From Phycisphaerales bacterium UBA7812 (lineage in GTDB: Bacteria > Planctomycetota > Phycisphaerae > Phycisphaerales > UBA1924), in contig DLBY01000136.1 of assembly GCA_002480345.1 (NCBI GenBank), forward strand, positions 2,561 to 10,052: a DNA stretch of 7,492 nt, written 5' to 3'. Positions 1-4,813 of this stretch are shown in pieces. Within the stretch, counting starts at the first letter, position 1; each line of letters begins with the position of its first letter. Both the position numbers and the translations under genes were made by a program. The notes beneath the pieces were generated by a model. The model was given only the letters and a program-made list of their open reading frames with translations, did not search any database and was not told the DNA's origin.

Positions 1-882
1 GCCCTGCTCGATGATCGAGTAGGCATCGGCGCCGATGCCGGTATCCAGGAACAGGTCGCGGATGTCCTTCAGCCGCGCACGCTTCCCGTTGATCAGATAC
101 TTGCTCGTCCCGTCGCGGTACAGCTGTCGCTCGACGGAGACCTCGTCCGCATCCACGGGCAGCGGGCGCCGGATCCGCCGGCGGTCCGCGAGCAACGACT
201 CGGTCGGCTCGTCCGCGATCGCCGTGCCGACAACGCCCGTTTCGTCGATCGCGCCCGTCGAGGGAGCCGCGAGATCGGCCGACCCGGCTTCCCCCTCATC
301 ATCCGGCGCATCGTCCGCTCCGGCGTCATCGGGAGCGCTCCGCGACCGGTCCTCGGCCTCGACCGCTTCGTCAACGGATTCCTCAATCGTGCGCTCCGGC
401 GCGCCCCGGTCCTCGTCGGCCTCGTCGATGGAGGCCGTCGCGATCACCGGGTTCTCGAACACGAGCGCGACCGATGCCATGCCCGCGGGTTTGCGCGCCG
501 CCGACCCCGCGAAGATGACATCGATCATCTCCTTGCCGCGGAGGCTCTTGCTCGACCGTTCGCCCAGCACCCACTTGATCGCATCGACGACATTGCTCTT
601 GCCGCAGCCGTTGGGCCCCACGATGCCCGTGATGGGTTGATCGATCGTGAAGGTGGTTTTATCCGCGAAGGACTTGAAGCCGTTGAGGTGCAGCCGAGCG
701 AGCCGGAGGCCCTGCGCCGCGACTCCCGTGATCCCACCCGCCGCGTCGTGAACCGCCGCGCCGTGCACGCCGCGGTCGGCGCCTTGGTGAGCGGGCGTCG
801 GGGCGTTCCCCGCGGGCGCGTCCGGGGCGGCATCGTTCGACGCCTGGAGAGTCGTTGGAACGGTGGGGGAGTCAGTGCTCAT
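1..882 (-). CDS. smc: Chromosome segregation SMC ATPase, N-terminal part (runs off the window)
   Basis: SMC forms a ring-shaped ATPase dimer that organises and segregates the chromosome. Only the first 294 codons are in the window; the frame is open to base 1. The canonical N-lobe begins around residue 59, with FKSFAD at 69-74, Walker A GPNGCGKSN at 89-97, then KWVLGERSSKSLRGKEM and FAG. After ALVFEN (139-144) comes an insert of about 90 residues, roughly 146-235, rich in Asp/Glu/Ala/Ser/Pro (28 of 89 acidic by hand count). The family pattern resumes with EVSVERQLYRDG (247-258), YLINGKRARLKD and LFLDTGIGADAYSIIEQG, which reaches the edge. I chose the ATG at 882 because GGAGG lies 11 nt upstream; an in-frame ATG at 900 has no such site, and a GTG at codon 39 is also possible. 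Any of these leaves an extension ahead of the usual SMC N-terminus. The coiled coil, hinge and Walker B half are outside the window. Family call very secure; start less so. Confidence 0.95.
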   Translation of the reverse strand, partial: MSTDSPTVPTTLQASNDAAPDAPAGNAPTPAHQGADRGVHGAAVHDAAGGITGVAAQGLRLARLHLNGFKSFADKTTFTIDQPITGIVGPNGCGKSNVVDAIKWVLGERSSKSLRGKEMIDVIFAGSAARKPAGMASVALVFENPVIATASIDEADEDRGAPERTIEESVDEAVEAEDRSRSAPDDAGADDAPDDEGEAGSADLAAPSTGAIDETGVVGTAIADEPTESLLADRRRIRRPLPVDADEVSVERQLYRDGTSKYLINGKRARLKDIRDLFLDTGIGADAYSIIEQG

Positions 883-893
883 CCGGGCCTCAA

Positions 894-898
894 CCTCC
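894..898 (-). promoter_or_regulatory. Shine-Dalgarno site for smc
   Basis: Read on the minus strand this is GGAGG, 11 nt before the ATG at 882. The other in-frame ATG (900) overlaps this motif and has no purine-rich site in front of it, so the motif supports 882 as the start. I found no convincing -35/-10 pair for smc between 900 and 1067. Confidence 0.5.
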
Positions 899-1007
899 AT
901 GTCGGGCCTGCAGAAATGGGCGACCGCGAACGCGGCCGAGATTTGCGTGCTCGTTCAGGGGAACCGGATCCTCCGGGCATTCCCACGCAGCGGTGCCAAG
1001 CGTACAC

Positions 1008-1028
1008 AAAACCCCTCGCCTCGGCGAG
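1008..1028 (-). terminator. Weak intrinsic terminator-like hairpin after the FlgI-like gene
   Basis: On the minus strand a CTCGC/GCGAG stem (1024-1028 with 1015-1019) closes a four-base loop and is followed by GGG and then TTTT. It lies about 40 nt past the stop codon of the FlgI-like gene and before smc. The stem is only 5 bp and the T-run is short and offset by three G, so termination may be partial or Rho-dependent. Read-through into smc is possible. Confidence 0.35.
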
Positions 1029-1067
1029 CCCTCACACCCCCATTCGAGCACGAATTCACACCTCCGG

Positions 1068-3086
1068 TCACTTCCCGCTCGGCGCGTTCCGCTCGATCGG
1101 AACGAGCAGCCCGTCGTCGCCCGTGGGCTTGGGCTTCGCCTGCGGCGTGAGGTCGCGCTCGCTGAACACCACGAGTTCGCGGCGATCGCCCGGTGTTTCG
1201 GGCCGGACCTCCACCGTTTCTTCCTCAGATGACGCAAGCAGATCCGCGATCAGGCGGTCTCGTTCGGTCGCGAACGACGCCGAGATCGCGCCCGCTTTAT
1301 AGAACTCGTGCAGAGCCCCGACGACCTCGGAAAAGGTCAGGCCCAGCCCGACCATCTGCTGGTCCGCGGTCCATTCCCGGGCGAGAAAATCGATCAGGTC
1401 GGTGACATCGTCGTCCAGCCGCCCCTGATAGGTCGAGCGGTAGGTCACCGAATCGAGGCGGATCGCCTTGCCCGGGACCGCCCGGTAGAACACGCGGGGA
1501 TCGTCCGTTTCGCTCTCCGCGACCAGCATGAGCCGGTCCGACCACGCCGAGACGAGGGTCGGTTTCTCCACTTTCAGCGCGTCCCCGAACAGCACGATCC
1601 GCGGCGCGCCCTGCTGGGTCACATAGATCAGCGGATCGCCCACCGGCACGCGGTCGAGCAGGAACTTGCCGTACATCGGCACGCGGCTCACCGACTGGAT
1701 CGTCCCCGCGGGGAGATTCATCTCGCTGAGGCGACGCAGCTCGTCCGCCGAGGCGCGAAGCCCGACGGGCGCATCGCGGTACTGCTCATACTCCACGAGC
1801 GTGCGGAACCGAGCCCGCTCCGCCCGGGCGACCAACGCCTCGTACGCGGAGATCCGCACCGGGAGCGATTCTTCCGCGAGCAGGCTCTTGAGCGTCTCGT
1901 CAACCGTCGGGCCACCACCGATCCGGCCCAGCAACTCGATCGCGTCGGTCCGCACCGAGTCGGGCCCCGAAGTCGCGAGTTCCTTGAGCGAGTCCGCCGC
2001 GCGCGCATCGCCAAGGCGCGCACCGGTCCGCAGGGCCACGAGCCGGGGCACCAATTCGCTGTCGTTGTAGAGTTCCCGGATGAACGGCAGCGCGGGCTCA
2101 CCCAGCGCGTGCAGCGCCCACCCCAGGTCGTCCGCGAGGTACGGCTCGCGCCGAAGCGCCTCGACATACCGCCGCGCGTAGATCTGGGGACCCATCTGGT
2201 TCACCTGGATGTGCGCCAGGATCTGGACGAACTCCGCGGAGCGATCGAGGTACGAACGGGGCACCTCCACCTCGATGGTCCGCTCATCCCGTCCGATCGC
2301 GACCGGGTTCCGGTCGCCCGGACGCTGCGGGAATCGGCTGTTGATCGCGCTCACGATCTGTCTCGCCCGGCTGTGCGATGGATTGTCGAGCACCACACGG
2401 ATCTTGTCGCTCGCCGTCACCACACCCCCGTTGAGGATCCGCCCGGTCGTCCGGCTCACGACGCTGTCGACCTCTCCGGGCTCCGCGAACGGATTGATGT
2501 AGATATTGCCCCGCGCCTCGCCCAGCTTGTTCCGTTGGGTGCCCCCGAAGGTCTGCGCGTCACCCAGCCGCAGATCCGTGGTGTACAGCCTCCCGCCCTC
2601 GAGGCTCGTCGCGTTGAGCGCACTGACGAAGACATCGAACTCGGTCCCGTTCGGGGCGCCGGGAGGCACGACCGCGTAGACCAGCACGACCGCGGTCCGC
2701 GGGTCCTGCAGCAACTGTCTGGGCGACATCCCCTCGAAGGGCGTGCCGTCGAAGGCGCCCTGCCCGACGCCCCGGATGCTCAGTTCGCGCTCCATGTGGA
2801 ACGAGACACGGTCATTGAGCACGCCTCCCCCGGTCCCGTTCAGCCCCACGACGAATCCGATCCCCGAGATCCGCGTCGCCTGCAGACCCACGACCGACGC
2901 CTGACTCCCGATCACCCCGCGGAGCACCGACGGGACATCCCGCGGCGCGATCGGGGCGCGCGTCGCACGCGGGCGATCGACCGTCTTGTGCGCGCACCCC
3001 GGGACGCCGACGAGCAGCAGCGCCATCGCGAGCAACGCCAGACGCCGCGCCAGCGGGCGCCCGCCTCCGACCAGAGTCCTGTTCAT
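1068..3086 (-). CDS. FlgI-like (flagellar P-ring domain) lipoprotein with internal HEAT-like repeats
   Basis: This 672-residue protein starts with a lipoprotein signal: basic N-terminus, hydrophobic run at about 16-28 and lipobox VPGC with the lipidated Cys at 31. It is therefore probably an envelope lipoprotein. Residues 58-162 resemble flagellar P-ring protein FlgI: GIGFVVGLNGTGGG (75-88), VVLVYAVVPPGAPNGTEFDV and ALNATSLEGGRLYTTDL. FlgI-like sequence continues to about residue 300. About 305-430 is helical and HEAT-like (units near 329-360, 361-391 and 393-421). FlgI-like sequence seems to resume at 485-525 and 578-605, where LTFSEVVGALHEFYKAGAI recalls the FlgI C-terminus. Ordinary FlgI is about 370 residues, periplasmic, and lacks HEAT repeats. 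I chose the ATG at 3086 because it begins the signal peptide and has AAGG-type purines upstream; the frame is open further upstream to 3275 but that part looks non-coding. No flagellar genes flank it, so a P-ring role is uncertain. It may be a lineage-specific envelope protein. I avoid the symbol flgI. Confidence 0.85.
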   Translation of the reverse strand: MNRTLVGGGRPLARRLALLAMALLLVGVPGCAHKTVDRPRATRAPIAPRDVPSVLRGVIGSQASVVGLQATRISGIGFVVGLNGTGGGVLNDRVSFHMERELSIRGVGQGAFDGTPFEGMSPRQLLQDPRTAVVLVYAVVPPGAPNGTEFDVFVSALNATSLEGGRLYTTDLRLGDAQTFGGTQRNKLGEARGNIYINPFAEPGEVDSVVSRTTGRILNGGVVTASDKIRVVLDNPSHSRARQIVSAINSRFPQRPGDRNPVAIGRDERTIEVEVPRSYLDRSAEFVQILAHIQVNQMGPQIYARRYVEALRREPYLADDLGWALHALGEPALPFIRELYNDSELVPRLVALRTGARLGDARAADSLKELATSGPDSVRTDAIELLGRIGGGPTVDETLKSLLAEESLPVRISAYEALVARAERARFRTLVEYEQYRDAPVGLRASADELRRLSEMNLPAGTIQSVSRVPMYGKFLLDRVPVGDPLIYVTQQGAPRIVLFGDALKVEKPTLVSAWSDRLMLVAESETDDPRVFYRAVPGKAIRLDSVTYRSTYQGRLDDDVTDLIDFLAREWTADQQMVGLGLTFSEVVGALHEFYKAGAISASFATERDRLIADLLASSEEETVEVRPETPGDRRELVVFSERDLTPQAKPKPTGDDGLLVPIERNAPSGK

Positions 3087-3267
3087 CGATCGCCCTTCTT
3101 CGTCGTGGTGGGCCTTCGGCTCTCGTCCCCCGGCGGGGCTCGCGCCGAACTCGTGTCCCTTCAGCGTGTTCGCCTCGAGATCACGGATTGCGGGTGGGCA
3201 TTTTACACGCGCGCTCAAACAAAGGCATGCGCGTGCCGAACGCACCATACGCATTGCGTGCCGGGGG

Positions 3268-3276
3268 TGATCCACA
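3268..3276 (+). promoter_or_regulatory. DnaA-box-like 9-mer (one mismatch)
   Basis: TGATCCACA differs at one position from the classical DnaA box TTATCCACA. Alone it is weak evidence; it gains some weight from the box-like word 128 nt away on the other strand and from the AT-richer DNA between them. Confidence 0.25.
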
Positions 3277-3403
3277 GGGACCTCGAAGCGGGGTACCCGA
3301 TCAAAACCCGTTTGAGGAGTCCCGTCTCTCGTCAGGGCACTCTCCGGAAAACAGGCTCAAGATATAGTGTATTTTCGTCGTAAGCAGTACCACTGAAAGT
3401 GGT

Positions 3404-3412
3404 TGTGGACAA
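3404..3412 (-). promoter_or_regulatory. DnaA-box-like 9-mer, TTGTCCACA on the minus strand
   Basis: The plus strand reads TGTGGACAA. Its complement TTGTCCACA is the form preferred by DnaA in high-GC actinomycetes and is one base from the E. coli consensus. It lies right beside a 6-bp inverted repeat (3389-3403) in the most AT-rich part of the intergenic region. It could be an origin element or a DnaA-responsive site controlling the deoxynucleotide genes downstream, as is known for E. coli nrdAB. Neither role is shown here. Confidence 0.35.
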
Positions 3413-3534
3413 ACAGTCGGCAGTGTTTTCGCTGCGATTTTTTTGCGAGCGCACAAAACGCCGATTTTCAGCGGGTTACGCGCAACCGACAGCATTTGCA
3501 CCGAATCCCCACAGCAAATTGTGGGTCTCACCCC

Positions 3535-3562
3535 TAGACAACACGATGGATTGTGGTACGGT
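3535..3562 (+). promoter_or_regulatory. Predicted housekeeping promoter for the structured RNA and dcd
   Basis: TAGACA (3535-3540; five of six against TTGACA) is followed after 16 nt by TACGGT (3557-3562), which fits the TANNNT-type -10 hexamers of high-GC bacteria. It would start transcription at about 3569-3570, only a few nt before the first strong stem-loop at 3573. That match between promoter and start of structure is the best support for it. The inverted repeat CCCACA-N6-TGTGGG (3508-3525) lies just upstream of the -35 and could be an activator or repressor site. Confidence 0.5.
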
Positions 3563-3953
3563 TCTCTCTGCACCACTCGGCATCGGTCAAAGCGATCGCG
3601 AGTGGGCACGACCGCATGAATGGCTCGGTTTCCATCGAGCCCGCTCCCGGCGGAGCCGGGAGCTTCCAAGAAGAGGACACGGGGCCGGGCGTTGGTGCCC
3701 CGTGGAGCAGAGGAGCGCGACGAGGGGCGGAGTGGACCGCCTCACGGATGCCGGCACGCGGAGCACGCCGGTCGCCGCGCGAGCGAGGTTTCGGGAACAC
3801 CGCCTGGCATCCGGCACTCGTCGGGGGCGCTCGTGGGCGGGAACGACAATTCAGCGATCGCCGATCCGGGCGTCGCGGGACGGACGAGGAACCGCCCCGC
3901 ATCGCAAGGACACCGGCCGGGCCATGGTGGGCCCGGCTCCGGCGGCGGTCGCC

Positions 3954-3997
3954 GTGCGCACCCGCGGCGTCAGGCCGACCCCGCACACGGGGCGCAC
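3954..3997 (+). other. Predicted three-way junction within the structured RNA
   Basis: An outer stem GTGCGC/GCGCAC (3954-3959 with 3992-3997) encloses two small hairpins: CGGC-GTCAG-GCCG (3965-3977) and CCCG-CACA-CGGG (3980-3991). The second hairpin abuts the outer stem with no unpaired base, as in coaxially stacked junctions. Junctions like this often form ligand or protein sites in structured RNAs, but no ligand can be inferred from the sequence. Confidence 0.4.
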
Positions 3998-4029
3998 AGC
4001 ATCCGGAGCCGGACGGAGACGGCTCCGGA

Positions 4030-4071
4030 GGATCACGCGTGATCCCACGATCACGCACCCGATCGGGCGTG
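4030..4071 (+). promoter_or_regulatory. Mutually exclusive hairpins, switch-like module ahead of dcd
   Basis: Three perfect pairings compete. A is the 16-base palindrome GGATCACGCGTGATCC (4030-4045). B is GCGTGATC-CCAC-GATCACGC (4037-4056; 8 bp, four-base loop). C is CACGC/GCGTG (4052-4056 with 4067-4071). B uses bases of both A and C, so the RNA can form either A plus C, or B. GATCACGC also occurs as a direct repeat at 4031-4038 and 4049-4056. The module lies between the 10-bp hairpin (4002-4029) and the last hairpin before the dcd ribosome binding site. This resembles the alternative folds of riboswitches and attenuators. As DNA, palindrome A could instead be a protein operator. Confidence 0.4.
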
Positions 4072-4097
4072 TGGACGCGTCCGGCGGCACGGGGACT

Positions 4098-4121
4098 TCG
4101 GGGCGCGTGGACTCGCCCCGA
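4098..4121 (+). other. Final stem-loop before the dcd ribosome binding site
   Basis: TCGGGGCG/CGCCCCGA (4098-4105 with 4114-4121) is a perfect 8-bp stem with loop CGTGGACT. It ends 8 nt before the dcd Shine-Dalgarno sequence. The CCCC of its 3' arm could instead pair with the GGGG of the ribosome binding site (4134-4137) if the 5' arm were engaged elsewhere. It would then act as a sequestering element; this is inference. No T-run follows, so it is not an intrinsic terminator. Confidence 0.45.
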
Positions 4122-4129
4122 CGAGCGGC

Positions 4130-4135
4130 AGGAGG
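4130..4135 (+). promoter_or_regulatory. Strong Shine-Dalgarno site for dcd
   Basis: AGGAGG, followed by GG, lies 4 nt before the ATG at 4140. It fixes the dcd start although the frame is open upstream to 3399. It is the strongest ribosome binding site in the window and stands in the short unpaired stretch after the structured RNA. Confidence 0.8.
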
Positions 4136-4139
4136 GGTC

Positions 4140-4712
4140 ATGCCTGTTCTTTGCGACACCCAGATCCGTGAACTCATCACCATCGAGCCCTTCGCGGATG
4201 CCGAGAAGCGCGAGGGCACCATCTCCTACGGCGTCTCGTCGTACGGCTACGACGTCAGGGTGGGCCCCAAGTTCAAGATCTTCACGCCCACCCCTCGCGG
4301 CGGCGGGATCGCGGTGGTGGATCCCAAGCACTTCGACGACCGGTTCATGGTCGATGTCGACGCGGACGCGGAGGGGACCGACCATGTCATCATCCCCCCC
4401 AATTCGTTCGCGCTGTGCGAGACGGTCGAAGTCTTCGACATCCCGCGCGATGTGCTGGTGATCTGTGTCGGAAAGAGCACCTACGCCCGCTGCGGGCTGA
4501 TCGTGAATGTCACGCCCCTTGAGCCCGAGTGGCGGGGCAAGGTCACGCTCGAGATCAGCAACACGACCCCGCTGCCGGCGAAGGTCTACGCGAACGAGGG
4601 CGTGGCGCAACTCATCTTCCTGAAGGCGGACCGGGTGTGCGCCGTCTCCTACGCGGACAAGGCGGGCAAGTACCAGGACCAGACGGGGCTCACGCTCCCG
4701 AAGGTGGACTGA
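4140..4712 (+). CDS. dcd: dCTP deaminase
   Basis: This cytosolic homotrimer deaminates dCTP, giving dUTP for dTMP synthesis; some family members also hydrolyse dUTP to dUMP. The 190-residue length is typical. Visible family motifs are the N-terminal LCDTQIREL (4-12), ISYGVSSYGYDVRVG (28-42), IIPPNSFALCETVE (84-97), GKSTYARCGLIVNVTPLEPEW (111-131), KVTLEISNTTPLPAKVY (134-150) with the catalytic Glu at 138, and EGVAQLIF (153-160) near the end. The start at 4140 is set by the strong AGGAGG and by the point where family similarity begins, not by the longer open frame. The gene follows a 570-nt structured leader and precedes nrdJ by 101 nt on the same strand, so the two deoxynucleotide genes may form an operon. 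The single-chain sequence does not tell me whether the enzyme is bifunctional (deaminase plus dUTPase). Confidence 0.96.
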   Translation: MPVLCDTQIRELITIEPFADAEKREGTISYGVSSYGYDVRVGPKFKIFTPTPRGGGIAVVDPKHFDDRFMVDVDADAEGTDHVIIPPNSFALCETVEVFDIPRDVLVICVGKSTYARCGLIVNVTPLEPEWRGKVTLEISNTTPLPAKVYANEGVAQLIFLKADRVCAVSYADKAGKYQDQTGLTLPKVD

Positions 4713-4813
4713 TTCGGCAGGTTTCCTGTTTTCGAATGTGGTATTGAAGAGTGTTCCGGCGTGATCCAGCGCCGTGGGTTTGCAGGGGTTTCTTACAAGG
4801 GCGGCAACGATCA

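Larger units (their letters stand above)
3087..3534. other. Divergent intergenic region with an AT-richer island
   Basis: No credible gene lies here; open frames give unrecognisable, Arg-rich or Cys-rich products. The half next to the FlgI-like gene (3087-3300) should hold that gene's promoter, but I see only an A/T-rich patch near 3200-3206 (TAAAAT on the minus strand) with no good -35 partner. From 3301 to 3540 G+C is about 51% by hand count, and about 47% in 3361-3480, well below the surroundings. Within it are a T7 run (3438-3444), an inverted repeat ACCACT-GAA-AGTGGT (3389-3403), an inverted repeat CCCACA-N6-TGTGGG (3508-3525) and DnaA-box-like words listed separately. The region most likely regulates both divergent transcripts; a replication origin is a less likely reading. 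Confidence 0.6.
3570..4139 (+). ncRNA. Large structured RNA, unrecognised family: dcd leader or independent ncRNA
   Basis: About 570 nt between a promoter and the start of dcd contain consecutive perfect stem-loops. In order: 3573-3579/3599-3605 (7 bp, with inner ATCG/CGAT); 3622-3627/3636-3641; 3643-3651/3655-3663 (9 bp); 3678-3685/3697-3704 (8 bp); 3726-3730/3737-3741; long-range 3745-3752/3806-3813 (8 bp); 3817-3822/3883-3888, enclosing 3854-3876; 3916-3923/3930-3937 (8 bp); three-way junction 3954-3997; 4002-4011/4020-4029 (10 bp); alternative hairpins 4030-4071; palindrome 4073-4082; 4098-4105/4114-4121 (8 bp). Several loops are purine-rich on this strand (GTCAAAG, GACGGAGA), favouring plus-strand transcription. 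Open frames here look like Arg-rich shadows. I looked for the conserved words of RNase P RNA, tmRNA and SRP RNA and found none. There is no terminator before dcd, so a leader or a processed RNA is more likely than a free-standing gene. Function unknown. Confidence 0.6.

Noticed and set aside
3087..3275. Longer start for the FlgI-like gene at 3275
   Set aside because: The extra 63 residues would bury the lipoprotein signal peptide inside the protein, and their composition looks non-coding. The ATG at 3086 places the signal peptide at the N-terminus.
3363..3368. TATAGT as a -10 box on the plus strand
   Set aside because: No acceptable -35 hexamer at 16-18 nt spacing (CTCTCC-like sequence there); the promoter at 3535-3562 is better and fits the start of the structured RNA.
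1308..3383. 691-codon open frame on the plus strand, opposite the FlgI-like gene
   Set aside because: Product rich in Arg, His and Pro with no recognisable domain. The opposite strand has a signal peptide and FlgI motifs, so this is a codon-bias shadow.
3563..4137. Pairing of CTCTCTGC near 3564-3571 with GCAGGAGG at the dcd ribosome binding site
   Set aside because: The predicted transcript starts at about 3569-3570, so most of the 5' partner would not be transcribed, and the pairing needs several G-U pairs and a mismatch.
3570..4139. RNase P RNA, tmRNA or SRP RNA
   Set aside because: The conserved words I know (such as GAGGAAAGTCC for RNase P RNA, a T-arm-like 3' end for tmRNA, GGAAGCAGC for SRP RNA) are absent. 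Only a covariance-model search can exclude divergent forms.
4713..4813. Cobalamin riboswitch, promoter or terminator between dcd and nrdJ
   Set aside because: The gap is too short for a full cobalamin riboswitch and no B12-box word is visible. A CAGG-TTT-CCTG hairpin with TTTT (4718-4732) has only a 4-bp stem, CGGCG/CGCCG (4757-4774) has no T-run, and no good -35/-10 pair was found.
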